Assembly (NCBI GenBank): GCA_020425125.1 | Contig: JAGQRV010000065.1 | Location: forward strand, 18,527-82,526 | DNA: 64,000 nucleotides | Source: Paracoccaceae bacterium | GTDB lineage: Bacteria > Pseudomonadota > Alphaproteobacteria > Rhodobacterales > Rhodobacteraceae | Reading direction: 5' to 3' | Part shown: piece after piece, positions 50,655 through 62,959 of the stretch | Position numbering within the stretch: position 1 is the stretch's first letter | How the letters are laid out: each line of letters begins with the position of its first letter | Translations under genes and position numbers: made by a program | The notes under the pieces: generated by a model | Seen by the model: only the letters and a program-made list of their open reading frames with translations | The model's database searches: none | Told to the model about the DNA's origin: nothing

Positions 50655-53191
50655 ACGACAATGACGGCAAGAAGACTCTCGGCGTACGAGGCGGGGCCCG
50701 GTCGGGCCAGGTGAAGCAGAGCTTCAGCCACGGACGCACGAAGAATGTCGTGGTGGAAACCAAGCGCAAGCGGGTGGTCGTGCCCAAGCAGGGCGCCGGG
50801 GCCGCCAAGACGACGTCGTCGTCCGGTGGTGATCCGTCCCGACGGCCCGCGGGTATCAGCGATGCCGAAATGGAGCGTCGCCTGAAGGCGCTGCATGCCG
50901 CCAAGGCGCGGGAGGCCGAAGAGGTCCGCGAGCGCGAGCTCGAAGAGCAGCGCCGCGCCGAAGAGCGCGAGCGTCGCCGGGCCGAAATCGAGGCCAAAGA
51001 GCGCGAAGAGCGCGAACGCGAGGAAGCCCTCCGCGCCAAGGCCGAAGCCGAAGAGGCGGAGCGCAAGCGCAAGGAAGCCGAAGAGGCCGCCCGCAAGGCC
51101 GAGGAAGAGCGCGCCAAGGCTGCACCGCCGGCAGCGGCTGCCGAACCCGCCGCTCCGGGCGTCCGCGAGGCTGCGAACCAGCGGGGCGGTGCGGAATCCG
51201 AAGATGCCCGCTTCGCAGGCGGAGCGTCGCGCAAGCGCGAGAAGGATGCCGAACCCCGCGCCGCGAAGGGCAAGGGCAAGGATGACGGCCGCCGCGCCGG
51301 CAAGCTGACCCTGACCAAGGTGCTGTCGAGCGAAGAGGGCGGCCGGCAGCGGTCGCTGGCCTCGATGAAGCGCAAGCAGGAACGCGAGCGCCGCAGGGCG
51401 ATGGGTGGCCAGGACAGCCGCGAGAAGATCGTTCGCGACGTCCAGGTTCCCGAAACCATCGTGGTGCAGGAACTTGCGAACCGGATGGCCGAGCGCGTGG
51501 CCGACGTGGTCAAGGCCCTTATGCAGAACGGCATGATGGTGACGCAGAACCAGTCGATCGACGCCGACACGGCCGAACTGATCGTCGAGGAATTCGGCCA
51601 CCGCGTCGTCCGGGTCTCGGACGCCGACGTGGAAGACGTTCTGCAGACCGATCCGGATCAGAGCGAGGATCTGGAGTCGCGCCCGCCGGTGATCACGGTC
51701 ATGGGCCACGTGGACCACGGCAAGACGTCGCTTCTGGATGCAATCCGCAAGACCCGCGTGGTCGAAGGCGAGGCAGGGGGCATCACCCAGCATATCGGTG
51801 CCTACCAGGTGCGGACCGACCGCGGTCAAGTGCTGACGTTCCTCGACACGCCGGGCCACGCCGCGTTCACGTCGATGCGGGCGCGGGGCGCTCAGGTGAC
51901 GGATATCGTCGTGCTGGTGGTGGCGGCCGACGACGCGGTGATGCCGCAGACGGTTGAGGCGATCAATCACGCCAAGGCGGCCAAGGTGCCGATGATCGTG
52001 GCGATCAACAAGATCGACAAGCCGGGCGCCAACCCGACCAAGGTGCGTACCGACCTGCTCCAGCACGAGATCGTGGTGGAAGAAATGTCGGGCGACGTCC
52101 AGGACGTCGAAGTTTCGGCGCTATCCGGGAAGGGTCTCGACGATCTGCTCGAAGCGATTGCCCTGCAGGCCGAGATCCTCGAACTGAAGGCCAATCCGAA
52201 GCGGGCGGCCATCGGCGCGGTGATCGAAGCGCAGCTTGACGTCGGCCGCGGTCCCGTGGCCACGGTGCTGGTGCAGAACGGGACGCTGCATCAGGGCGAC
52301 ATCTTCGTCGTCGGGGAACAGTGGGGCAAGGTTCGCGCGCTGGTCAACGACCAGGGGGACCGCGTCAAGGAGGCCGGGCCTTCGGTGCCCGTCGAGGTTC
52401 TCGGCCTCAACGGCACGCCGGAAGCCGGCGACGTTCTGAACGTCGTCGAGACCGAGGCCCAGGCACGCGAGATCGCCGCCTATCGCCATCAGGCTGCCAA
52501 GGACAAGCGTGCGGCCGCCGGCGCTGCGACGACGCTCGAACAGATGCTCGCCAAGGCCAAGGCGGACCAGTCGGTTGTGGAACTGCCCATCCTGGTCAAG
52601 GCGGACGTGCAGGGATCGGCCGAAGCGATCGTTCAGGCGATGGAGAAGATCGGCAACGACGAGGTGCGCGTGCGCGTCCTTCATTCCGGCGTTGGAGCGA
52701 TCACCGAGACCGATATCGGACTCGCCGAGGCCTCGAGTGCTCCGGTCTTCGGCTTCAACGTCCGGGCGAATGCGTCTGCGCGGAATACCGCGAACCAGAA
52801 GGGCGTGGAAATCCGGTATTATTCGGTGATCTACGATCTCGTGAATGACGTGAAGGCGGCCGCATCGGGCCTGCTGTCGAACGAGATCCGCGAACGGTTC
52901 ATCGGATATGCCGCGATCAAGCAGGTCTTCAAGGTCTCGGGCGTCGGCAAGGTGGCCGGTTGTCTGGTGACCGAAGGCGTGGCCCGGCGCTCTGCCGGCG
53001 TCCGGCTCCTGCGCGACAACGTGGTGGTCCACGAAGGCACGCTGAAAACGCTGAAGCGGTTCAAGGACGAGGTCGCCGAGGTCCAGTCGGGCCAGGAATG
53101 CGGCATGGCGTTCGAGAACTACGACGACATCCGCGAAGGCGACGTGATCGAGATCTTCGAGCGCGAGGAGGTCGAGCGCAAGCTCGCCTGA
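50651..53191 (+). CDS. infB: Translation initiation factor IF-2
   Basis: An 846-residue IF-2. A long Arg/Glu/Ala-rich N-terminal coiled region (about 60-260), an IF2-N segment ([22 protein letters not shown]), the GTPase domain with [17 protein letters not shown] and NKIDKPG, and the C-terminal tRNA-binding domains follow. It delivers initiator tRNA to the 30S subunit. A GC-rich hairpin follows 42 nt after the stop. rbfA, often next, is not present here. Confidence 0.97.
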   Translation: MNDNDGKKTLGVRGGARSGQVKQSFSHGRTKNVVVETKRKRVVVPKQGAGAAKTTSSSGGDPSRRPAGISDAEMERRLKALHAAKAREAEEVRERELEEQRRAEERERRRAEIEAKEREEREREEALRAKAEAEEAERKRKEAEEAARKAEEERAKAAPPAAAAEPAAPGVREAANQRGGAESEDARFAGGASRKREKDAEPRAAKGKGKDDGRRAGKLTLTKVLSSEEGGRQRSLASMKRKQERERRRAMGGQDSREKIVRDVQVPETIVVQELANRMAERVADVVKALMQNGMMVTQNQSIDADTAELIVEEFGHRVVRVSDADVEDVLQTDPDQSEDLESRPPVITVMGHVDHGKTSLLDAIRKTRVVEGEAGGITQHIGAYQVRTDRGQVLTFLDTPGHAAFTSMRARGAQVTDIVVLVVAADDAVMPQTVEAINHAKAAKVPMIVAINKIDKPGANPTKVRTDLLQHEIVVEEMSGDVQDVEVSALSGKGLDDLLEAIALQAEILELKANPKRAAIGAVIEAQLDVGRGPVATVLVQNGTLHQGDIFVVGEQWGKVRALVNDQGDRVKEAGPSVPVEVLGLNGTPEAGDVLNVVETEAQAREIAAYRHQAAKDKRAAAGAATTLEQMLAKAKADQSVVELPILVKADVQGSAEAIVQAMEKIGNDEVRVRVLHSGVGAITETDIGLAEASSAPVFGFNVRANASARNTANQKGVEIRYYSVIYDLVNDVKAAASGLLSNEIRERFIGYAAIKQVFKVSGVGKVAGCLVTEGVARRSAGVRLLRDNVVVHEGTLKTLKRFKDEVAEVQSGQECGMAFENYDDIREGDVIEIFEREEVERKLA

Positions 53192-53233
53192 GATCGTCGC
53201 TGCCCCCGTCCGCAGGGACGCTACGAAAACGAA

Positions 53234-53260
53234 GCGCCGCGGGCCGAGGGTCCGCGGCGC
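53234..53260 (+). terminator. Hairpin downstream of infB
   Basis: GCGCCGCGG (53234-53242) and CCGCGGCGC (53252-53260) form a perfect 9-bp stem with a 9-nt loop; no T-run follows. Confidence 0.6.
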
Positions 53261-53330
53261 ACATCGATCAGGGCCTCGCAGCGCGGAGCTGGGTCACACG
53301 AATGTCATGCCGCGTGGCCCTGACCGGTGG

Positions 53331-53468
53331 TTACGCGGCGTTTGACCCCACGGGCCGACCTTCAAAAATCCTCTGACCGACCTGAACGGCAATCTTGCCG
53401 TTCCCCAGCGTCCGCACGAACGTCCCCTGGACTGATATGCAGGTCCCTATCATGATCGTCTTCAGCAT
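53331..53468 (-). CDS. Small 45-residue protein, unrecognised
   Basis: A minus-strand frame starting at ATG 53468 encodes 45 residues (begins MLKTIMIGTCISVQG, includes GNGKIAVQVGQRIFEGRPV). GGGGAAGAGG lies just upstream of the start, and a strongly AT-rich promoter-like region (53500-53580) precedes it. The composition (alternating Val/Ile/Gly, basic, no low-complexity) looks like a small beta-rich protein rather than chance, and the frame ends at TAA 53333-53331. It occupies the otherwise empty 464-nt gap between infB and mutT. Function unknown. Confidence 0.6.
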   Translation of the reverse strand: MLKTIMIGTCISVQGTFVRTLGNGKIAVQVGQRIFEGRPVGSNAA

Positions 53469-53655
53469 GTGCCTCTTCCCCAAAGCGTTTGTGTATCGAA
53501 GAATTTAGTTAATTGCAGTTCTCAAATCACTAACAAAATCATCATATACCTGACACTTTAGCATCATAATTGTGCAAGGTCAGCGGAATCTTTCGGCAAC
53601 TGACAGTTGATGCTGGACCGGCAGGTCATGGTTAACGGTGCGGCGGCGCAGCAAG

Positions 53656-54054
53656 TCATACCCAGTCGCGGATGATCGGGATCAGCGGCGAATCAGCCGC
53701 CGGCATCGGGTACTCGCGCAGACGGTTGGACGCCACCCACGCAAATTCCTGGCCCTCGCGCGCTTGCACAGTGCCCGTCCAGCGCCGGCAGACGAAAACC
53801 GGCATCAGCAGGTGGAAATCGTCGTAGCTGTGCGATGCGAAGGTGAGCGGCGCCAGACAGCTCTCCCACGTCTCGACGCCCAGTTCCTCGTGAAGTTCCC
53901 GGATCAGGGCGGCTTCGGGCGTTTCGCCGGGCTCCACCTTGCCGCCGGGAAATTCCCACAACCCGGCCATCGACTTGCCTTCGGGGCGCTGTGCGAGGAG
54001 AACGCGGCCATCGGCATCCACCAGCACGACGGCCGCGACGAGCACCAGATTCAC
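53656..54054 (-). CDS. mutT: MutT-type 8-oxo-dGTP NUDIX pyrophosphatase
   Basis: A 132-residue NUDIX protein with LVAAVVLVDADGRVLLAQRPEGK at the N-terminus and the box GGKVEPGE-x7-RELHEELGV, plus EFPGGK, all typical of MutT. GTG start at 54054 overlaps the argJ stop (GTGA). It removes oxidised dGTP to prevent transversions. The argJ-mutT pairing is common in Rhodobacteraceae. Confidence 0.88.
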   Translation of the reverse strand: MNLVLVAAVVLVDADGRVLLAQRPEGKSMAGLWEFPGGKVEPGETPEAALIRELHEELGVETWESCLAPLTFASHSYDDFHLLMPVFVCRRWTGTVQAREGQEFAWVASNRLREYPMPAADSPLIPIIRDWV

Positions 54055-55397
54055 GACCGGTAATCCGCGTTGATCCGGATGTAGTCGTGGGTCAGGTCGC
54101 AGGTCCAGACAGTGGCGTGGCCATGGCCGATGCCGAGGTCCACCCGAAGCTCCAGCTCGGCACGCTTCATGTAGGCCGCCCCGATCTCCTCGCGATACTC
54201 TGGCGATACCCAACCGTTCTCGGCGACGACATGTGGGCCGAACCAGATCGACAGCAGGTCCCGGTCGGCCACGGCGCCGGACTTGCCGACCGCCATGACG
54301 ACCCGGCCCCAGTTCGGATCCTCGCCCGCCACCGCGGTCTTGACGAGCGGCGAGTTGGCAATCGCAAGCGCGACCTTGCGGGCATCCTCTGCACTTACAG
54401 CGCCGGTCACCCGGATCTCGAGCAGCTTGGTCGCGCCTTCGCCGTCGCGCACCACCTGCAGGGCAAGATCGGTCATGACCGTCCCGAGTGCCTCGGCGAA
54501 GGCGGTCGCCGCCTCGGACCCTTCGGCGATGTCCGGACCGGCCTGCCCGGTCGCGGCTACCAGCAGCGTGTCCGAGGTCGAGGTATCGCCATCCACCGTG
54601 ATGCAGTTGAAGCTGCGATCGGTCAACTCCGACACCGTCCTCTGGAGCAGGTCGCGGCCGATCCGTGCGTCGGTGAAGATGTAGACGAGCATCGTGCCCA
54701 TGTCGGGGGCGATCATGCCGGAGCCTTTGGCGATGCCGGCGATCGCGACCGTCTCGCCACCGATTTCCACGCTGGCGCCGGCGCCCTTGGGAAAGGTGTC
54801 GGTGGTCATGATCGCCCGTGCCGCATGGCCAAAGGCCGAGTCTTCCAAGGAGGCCGTCAGGCTGCTCAGCGCGGCGGCGATCCTTTCCCAGGGCAGCGGT
54901 TGGCCGATCACGCCGGTCGACGACGAGAACACCCGAGATTTCGGCACCCCGGTTACCGCGGCGACAGCCGAGGTCACGTGGTCCACGGCTTCCTGGCCGT
55001 TCCGGCCGGTAAAGGCGTTGGCATTTCCCGCGTTGACGATGATCGCGGCTGGCGCGCCGGGTTCCACTGCCATCGCCAGCTTGTCTTCGCAGTCGAGCAC
55101 CGGCGCCGCGCGGGTCGAGGACCGTGTGGTCACCCCCGCCATCGCCGTGTCGGGAGGCAGCACCGCGAGCATGACGTCGTCGCGGCCCTTGTAACGGATG
55201 CCGGAATTGATCGTGGCAAGCCGCACGCCCTTGACCGGCGGCAGGTCCGGAAAGCCGCCGGGCGGCGCCAGCGGCGACACTTTGGGGCCATCCGCGGCCG
55301 GGGCGACCGGCTCGGCCGCGGCCGCGCCGCGCAGGCCGAGCCGCACCCGCGCCAGCCGTCGCTGCTGGCGCCGAAGCTCTGAGCGCGACAGGCGCAT
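54051..55397 (-). CDS. argJ: Bifunctional ornithine acetyltransferase / N-acetylglutamate synthase
   Basis: A 448-residue ArgJ of the arginine pathway. Motifs: SSSTGVIGQPLPWERI, TTDTFPKGA and the self-cleavage site KGSGMIAPDMGTML, with Thr235 as the catalytic nucleophile. The residue before Thr is Gly rather than the more usual Ala. The first about 38 residues are a basic, Ala-rich extension not seen in most family members; no better internal start codon exists. It lies 6 nt after the PPIase gene and overlaps mutT. Confidence 0.93.
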   Translation of the reverse strand: MRLSRSELRRQQRRLARVRLGLRGAAAAEPVAPAADGPKVSPLAPPGGFPDLPPVKGVRLATINSGIRYKGRDDVMLAVLPPDTAMAGVTTRSSTRAAPVLDCEDKLAMAVEPGAPAAIIVNAGNANAFTGRNGQEAVDHVTSAVAAVTGVPKSRVFSSSTGVIGQPLPWERIAAALSSLTASLEDSAFGHAARAIMTTDTFPKGAGASVEIGGETVAIAGIAKGSGMIAPDMGTMLVYIFTDARIGRDLLQRTVSELTDRSFNCITVDGDTSTSDTLLVAATGQAGPDIAEGSEAATAFAEALGTVMTDLALQVVRDGEGATKLLEIRVTGAVSAEDARKVALAIANSPLVKTAVAGEDPNWGRVVMAVGKSGAVADRDLLSIWFGPHVVAENGWVSPEYREEIGAAYMKRAELELRVDLGIGHGHATVWTCDLTHDYIRINADYRS

Positions 55398-55403
55398 CGC
55401 CTC

Positions 55404-56264
55404 CTACTCTGTCAGGAAGTCGGGGTTTGCAAGGAAGTCGGGCTTCACCTTGGCGCCGTCCGCCTCGGTGATCGTCGCCTTCGCCCGCAGCGCCTCCAGG
55501 TCGGCCTCGACCGCCTGCTGCTGGATCTGTCCCGCCAGTTCGTCGCGCACCTCGTCAAGCGTCGGCACCGGCTTATCGCGGGTCTCGATCAGCTTCACCA
55601 CGTGCCAGCCGAACTGGGTTTGCACCGGATCCGACACCGCACCCGGTTGCAGCGCGACCACGGCCTGTTCGAATTCGGGGACCATCATGCCGGCGCCGAA
55701 CCAGCCGAGATCGCCGCCGTTGTTTCCGGTCGGATCCTTCGAGTGCTCTTTCGCCAGGGCCGCGAAGTCGGCACCGCCATCGATCTGGGCCTTGATGTCC
55801 TTCGCCTCATCCTCGCTCTCCACGAGGATATGCGCGGCATGGTATTCCGTGGTCGGCTCGGCACTGCCGTATTCGGCATCGTAGGCCTTTTTCAGCGCCT
55901 CGTCGGTCACCGCGGCTTCGGCCGTCTTGCCCATGGCGATATTGGCGCGCAGGACACGGTTCTCGTTTTCGAGCGCCAGTTCCGCGGTCCGGCCGATATC
56001 GGTGACCGTCTGCGCCAGAAGCTCCTGGCTGATCGCCTGCTGGACGAGGCCGTCATAGAGTGCAGCGGGCGGCAGCGACTGGTATTGCTGGGGCAGCTGG
56101 GCGCGCATCAGCGCGATCTCGCCGGCGGTGATGTCCACGCCGTTGACTGTCGCCACGACGGTATCGAGCGTCGTGGCGTCGGGCGCCGCGTCCTCGGCCT
56201 GGGCGGCAGCCATGCCGGCCGCAAGCGCGAGGGGCGCAAGCCAGCAAATCGGGTTCAGCTTCAT
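55404..56264 (-). CDS. Parvulin-type periplasmic peptidyl-prolyl isomerase
   Basis: A 286-residue foldase. A Sec signal (LAPLALAAGMAAAQA) precedes a SurA-like N-terminal helical part with DTVVATVNGVDITAGEI, and a parvulin domain (about residues 140-235: YHAAHILVESEDEAK, FAALAKEHSKDPTGNNGGDLG, VVKLIETRD). It helps fold exported proteins. It diverges from secA, matching its role in the secretion path, and is co-directional with argJ. Confidence 0.92.
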   Translation of the reverse strand: MKLNPICWLAPLALAAGMAAAQAEDAAPDATTLDTVVATVNGVDITAGEIALMRAQLPQQYQSLPPAALYDGLVQQAISQELLAQTVTDIGRTAELALENENRVLRANIAMGKTAEAAVTDEALKKAYDAEYGSAEPTTEYHAAHILVESEDEAKDIKAQIDGGADFAALAKEHSKDPTGNNGGDLGWFGAGMMVPEFEQAVVALQPGAVSDPVQTQFGWHVVKLIETRDKPVPTLDEVRDELAGQIQQQAVEADLEALRAKATITEADGAKVKPDFLANPDFLTE

Positions 56265-56302
56265 GATGGTTCCTTACGATCTGACCGCACGGAGAGGCGA
56301 CG

Positions 56303-56331
56303 TTGACACTCGGAATACCGCCCCTTACATC
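56303..56331 (+). promoter_or_regulatory. Candidate secA promoter
   Basis: A consensus TTGACA (56303-56308), 17 nt, TACATC (56326-56331). The leader of about 110 nt holds a GGGACGTCCC palindrome flanked by GGCGG/CCGCC that can fold into a hairpin before the GTG start. Confidence 0.45.
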
Positions 56332-56449
56332 GCGACTGATCTCGCACGGCGGGGGACGTCCCGGCCGCCGTATTAAGCACGACTGCGTAGGGGAGCAACC
56401 CGGCGCGAATGGGTTTCGACCAGGGGCGCAGGAAGCGGAGAAGTCACGC

Positions 56450-59233
<2,784 letters not shown>

Positions 59234-59243
59234 CCGGCAGCCG

Positions 59244-59882
59244 ATGCGTGCCGCCGCATTGGCCCTGGCTGCCGGTATCTGCCTCACCGGCACTGCGGGT
59301 GCCCAGACACCCACAGCGATGCCGGGATGTCCTGCGCCGCGCCTTGAGTTGAGTGAAGAGGCCGGTGCCAGGCTGCAAATCTCAGTCCGGGCGCCCTGCC
59401 ACCCCTATGCGCCTGTTGTCCTCACACTCGGGGCGTTGCGCGTCAGCGACGAGACCGGGATCGACGGGGAACTGGTGACCCGTCTGCCCAGGCTGCCCGG
59501 CGCGACAAGCGTCGCGGCGGAGATCGCCGGATCCGTGCTGACAACCGGGATTCCGGCGGCCGCCGCACCGGCGTCTCCCTTTGCCATCGTGATCTGGCCG
59601 GACCCTGGGCCTTGGGGGGCGCTGGTGTCGGATGACAGCGGGAACGCGGGCGCCAGGCGGCTCGGCTTTCCGTTTCCTCAGCCCCATCAGGTTGCCGACC
59701 TTCTTGACCTCGCGTCCGGCGGTGCAGCCCGGATCGATGTCCCGGTCACATCCGGGACCTGCGGACGAATCCTTGAAGCCGAGCTTCTGACACCGGATCA
59801 TCCCGCCGCTCGCACGGTTCGGGTGACGATGCCGGATTGCCTTGCGGAAGGTCAGGGGCTCAGAGTGCCGTTGGCGCCCTGA
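59244..59882 (+). CDS. Secreted protein of unknown function
   Basis: A 212-residue protein with a signal peptide (MRAAALALAAGICLTGTAGA) and a mature part with four Cys residues placed as two possible pairs (CPAP/APCHP and TSGTCGR/PDCLAE). No domain is recognised. It starts 10 nt after secA and ends adjacent to the convergent rppH stop. ATG 59217, inside secA, is an alternative start. Confidence 0.7.
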   Translation: MRAAALALAAGICLTGTAGAQTPTAMPGCPAPRLELSEEAGARLQISVRAPCHPYAPVVLTLGALRVSDETGIDGELVTRLPRLPGATSVAAEIAGSVLTTGIPAAAAPASPFAIVIWPDPGPWGALVSDDSGNAGARRLGFPFPQPHQVADLLDLASGGAARIDVPVTSGTCGRILEAELLTPDHPAARTVRVTMPDCLAEGQGLRVPLAP

Positions 59883-60359
59883 TCAGAGAAGGGGGCCAAG
59901 CGCTCCGAAAACCTGGCGGTAGATGTCGCGCTTGAAGGGAACGATTGCCTCGGTCACGGCCTCGGGCGCCATCCACGCCCAGGTCGAGAATTCCGGGTGG
60001 CCGTCGTCCAGACGGATGTCGGAATCCTGTCCTGAAAAGCGCATCAGGAACCACAGCTGCTTCTGGCCGCGGAATCGTCCGCCCCACACCCGACCCAGAA
60101 GTTCGGTCGGCAGGTCGTAGGTCAGCCAATTCGGCGTGCATGCCTCAATTCGCGCAAGTTCGGCCGGGACGCCGGTCTCTTCCCGCAATTCCCGCGCCGC
60201 AGCCGCTTCGGGCGTCTCGCCTTCGTCGATCCCGCCCTGGGGCATTTGCCAGGCGCCTGGCGTGTCGATCCGCTGTCCGGCGAAGACAAGGCCCGCCGGG
60301 TTGGCAAGGACGATCCCGACGCAGGGGCGGTAGGGCAGGGTGCCGGGATCGGCCGTCAT
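59883..60359 (-). CDS. rppH: RNA pyrophosphohydrolase
   Basis: A 158-residue NUDIX enzyme with the RppH-type layout: [33 protein letters not shown], box [12 protein letters not shown], and the [11 protein letters not shown] strand. It removes pyrophosphate from RNA 5' ends to start decay. It is co-directional with the LacI gene 27 nt upstream; its stop abuts the convergent gene with no gap. Confidence 0.92.
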   Translation of the reverse strand: MTADPGTLPYRPCVGIVLANPAGLVFAGQRIDTPGAWQMPQGGIDEGETPEAAAARELREETGVPAELARIEACTPNWLTYDLPTELLGRVWGGRFRGQKQLWFLMRFSGQDSDIRLDDGHPEFSTWAWMAPEAVTEAIVPFKRDIYRQVFGALGPLL

Positions 60360-60386
60360 GGCATAGGGTGTCCTTGGCGGGCCGGA

Positions 60387-61418
60387 TCAGGCGACCGGCG
60401 GGCGCAGAGTGTCGCCGCGACTGATTTCGGGGCTGAGGGTAATGCGCTGTTCGCCGACCTCGCCGATGCCAAGTGCCCGGGCGGCAATGATCTCGGCGGC
60501 CTTGTGGCCGATCTCGAACCTGCAGGCATCCATCGTTGCCAGAACCCGCGGCAGACCCTTGAGCATGTTGACGCCGTTGAAGCCGGCAAGGCCCAGTTGC
60601 GCCGGGATGTCGTAGCCCTTCTCAAGACAGTAGAGCAGTCCGCCGGCGCCAATCATGTCGTTGGAATAATACAGGAAATCAATGTCCGGCGTGCGCGTCA
60701 GCACGGTCTCGGTCATCTCGCGCCCCTTCAGCAGGGCGGATCCCCCGGCATAGAATTCCTGATCCGCAATCTCGATCCCGGCTTTGGCCAGCGCTTGGGT
60801 GAACCCCTCGAACCGCTTCCGCGCGCGGTGGTCGAGCGGCATCTTCGTGCCCAGAAAGGCCACCCGGCGGTAGCCCGACTTGACAATCTCCTCACCCATC
60901 GCGCGTCCGGCGCGACGATGCGAGATGCCGACCATGGCATCGACCGGCTCGCCGTCCGTGTCCATGATCTCGACGACCGGAATGCCGGCATTGCTCAACA
61001 TGGCCCGTGCCGCATCGGTATGTTCGAGGCCCGCAAGGATTACCCCCGACGGTCGCCAGGAGAGCATCTCGTAGAGAACGGCCTCCTCGCGCTCGGGGCG
61101 GTAATGGCTGAGGCCCACAACCGGTTGCAGGGGCGTGTCGTCAAGCACTTCGGAAATCCCCATCATCACCTCGGGAAAGACGAGGTTCGACATCGACGGG
61201 ATGATCACCGCGACGAGATTGACACGTTGCGAGGCGAGCGCCCCGGCGATCTTGTTCGGGACATAGCCGAGGGCCCGCGCAGCGTCGAGCACGCGGACGC
61301 GAGTCTTTTCCGACACGTCGCCCCGGTTGCGCAGCACCCGGCTCACTGTCATCTCGCTGACGCCGGACGCTTCCGACACGTCCTTGAGGGTAAGTGGGCG
61401 CCGCCGCTCTGCGGTCAT
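60387..61418 (-). CDS. LacI-family transcriptional regulator (gluconate GntR-like)
   Basis: A 343-residue regulator: helix-turn-helix LTLKDVSEASGVSEMTVSRVLRN at residues 9-31, hinge NKIAGALAS, then a periplasmic-binding-protein-like sensor (NLVAVIIPSMSNLVFPEVM, YYSNDMIGAGG). It resembles the gluconate regulator group. No sugar genes lie beside it. A perfect palindrome ACATCGCGATGT 25 nt upstream of the start may be its own operator. The start at 61418 is the first in the conserved frame; a longer open frame crosses the tRNA region. Confidence 0.88.
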   Translation of the reverse strand: MTAERRRPLTLKDVSEASGVSEMTVSRVLRNRGDVSEKTRVRVLDAARALGYVPNKIAGALASQRVNLVAVIIPSMSNLVFPEVMMGISEVLDDTPLQPVVGLSHYRPEREEAVLYEMLSWRPSGVILAGLEHTDAARAMLSNAGIPVVEIMDTDGEPVDAMVGISHRRAGRAMGEEIVKSGYRRVAFLGTKMPLDHRARKRFEGFTQALAKAGIEIADQEFYAGGSALLKGREMTETVLTRTPDIDFLYYSNDMIGAGGLLYCLEKGYDIPAQLGLAGFNGVNMLKGLPRVLATMDACRFEIGHKAAEIIAARALGIGEVGEQRITLSPEISRGDTLRPPVA

Positions 61419-61442
61419 GGTCCTGGTCCTTCCGCGTGACTT

Positions 61443-61454
61443 ACATCGCGATGT
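61443..61454. promoter_or_regulatory. Palindromic LacI-type operator
   Basis: ACATCGCGATGT is a perfect 12-nt palindrome with a central CG, as LacI-family operators have, located 25-36 nt upstream of the LacI-type regulator ATG. Autoregulation is the simplest reading. Confidence 0.5.
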
Positions 61455-61565
61455 TAGCGAGAAACCCGCAATCGCCGCAATCGGCATCGGGTCGCGCCTC
61501 GCGGGCAGCCGGAAAGGCGACGCCAGCCTTGCGCACCGCGCCGCTTCGGGCGACAAGGCGGTGAC

Positions 61566-61642
61566 GACCTCGTGGCTCAACTGGATAGAGCAGCCCCCTC
61601 CTAAGGGGCAGGTTGCAGGTTCGAGTCCTGCCGGGGTCGCCA
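61566..61642 (+). tRNA. tRNA-Arg (anticodon CCU)
   Basis: A 77-nt cloverleaf: acceptor GACCTCG pairs with CGGGGTC (one G-U), D arm GCTC/GAGC, anticodon arm GCCCC-CTCCTAA-GGGGC giving anticodon CCT, T arm GCAGG-TTCGAGT-CCTGC, discriminator G and encoded CCA (61640-61642). tRNA-Arg genes are frequent integration sites; the sequence behind this one is decayed. Confidence 0.95.
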
Positions 61643-61887
61643 CATCCGCATAACACCATGAAAAATAATAATTATCGTTTAAGCGGCGCGCGTCTGTTTC
61701 GGGGCTTTGGCGATCCGTCCCCGAGATCGGTCAGGTAATCGAGGCGCGGTGCAGGGCCGCCCTGACCGCCCCGGACAAAGGCGGTGCGTTGTCGCGGTCC
61801 CGCGGCTGACACAAGATTGGCAGTGGGAATTCGCGATCGCGGCTGCGGCGACAGGCGATCGTTGCTGCGGGGTGCCTGCCGAGATCC

Positions 61888-62286
61888 ATGAGCATTCTGG
61901 TTCCCGAAGACGTGCCCAGACGTCCCCATGCCCGAAGCGCGCGGATCGGTCTGGTCCTTGGCGACGGCCGGACCGTCTGCATGGCCGGCCTGACCGACTT
62001 GCCGCTGCGCTGCCTCGCCACCTTGACCGAATGCGCTGCAACCGACCTCGATGTGGCCCAGTAGATGGCGGTCGACACTCTCAGGCTTGACAATATCGAC
62101 GTTGCCTTCAGTGCTGCGTCTCTGCCGTTGGATGCCAGCATCTGATATGCCAAGGGTGCCCAGTTGCTCTCGGACGGCTTCTACTACCAGTCCAACCTGG
62201 CTCTGAAGGCCATCGAGGATGCGGTCGTAATCGAGTTCCTGCGGTGCCGACAGTATCCCGGTGCAGGGCGCCACGAGATATCCTGA
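61888..62286 (+). pseudogene. Decayed coding sequence of unknown family
   Basis: One plus-strand frame runs 133 codons from ATG 61888 to TGA 62286 with two internal stops (TAG 62062-62064, TGA 62143-62145). Its codon use is GC3-biased like the neighbours, and segments such as IGLVLGDGRTVCMAGLTDLP and LLSDGFYYQSNLALKAIED look like real protein. I do not recognise the family. The lack of frameshift between segments and the in-frame stops suggest a gene in decay. Confidence 0.5.
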
Positions 62287-62959
62287 CGGCGAACCGTCTG
62301 GCGCAGAGGCTCGGCCCAAATCAATTGAGTTCCAGCGTCGGATCCCGTTCGTTGTAGTCTGGACGGGATTTGGCTGCGCGTCCTTGTGCAAGGACAGCCG
62401 AACAGCTTCTTCCAAACCACGTGGTAGCGCGTCAGGTGGCCGAAGGAGCCGGCCGTGCCGCAACAACCGGCGATCGGCGCGTCGATCGATACACCGGTCG
62501 CCGAATGGGCCTGGCCCCTCTTGGGCGGCCGGTTTGCGGCACAGTTGTTGCCTCGATGCAGCGGGACAGCCGTTTCGCCGCGAACTGGCCTGCGGCCTGT
62601 GGCATCTCCCGACCGGCCTTCGCGTCTGCCGCAAGAGGTTCCTCCACCATTTGGACCTTGGGGGCCGCGATGTCGGCCTTGGCATATTCCTGGGGCAGCA
62701 CCATCCCGAGGGCCGGCTCGAATAGGAGCAGAGGTGCGCCGGAATGCGCGGCCGGTTCGGCTCCGCCCGCCGGACGGTCTACCTCCTTGCCCGCGGCACG
62801 GCGGCCGGGCACGAGCCACGACCCTTTACTGCCGTTTGGAAGGGGGCGCTCACGTATTGCGCGCGATGGTGTGTCAGCAGGTCGACAATCTGCCCGTTGA
62901 TCCTTGGCGCCGGGATCAGGCACTGGCAGGGTGACAGCGGACTTTCGAGAGGGCGCGCG
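62287..62959. other. 673-nt gap without an intact gene
   Basis: Between the pseudogene and rnhB I find no convincing gene on either strand. A minus-strand stretch around 62725-62540 reads as protein-like with GC3-biased codons (for example EYAKADIAAPKVQMVEEPLA), but has no proper start, end or recognisable domain. It is probably the remnant of a lost element or gene. Confidence 0.45.

Noticed and set aside
61566-61642. Coding readings across the tRNA-Arg gene
   Set aside because: The segment folds into a complete tRNA cloverleaf; the frames through it are incidental.
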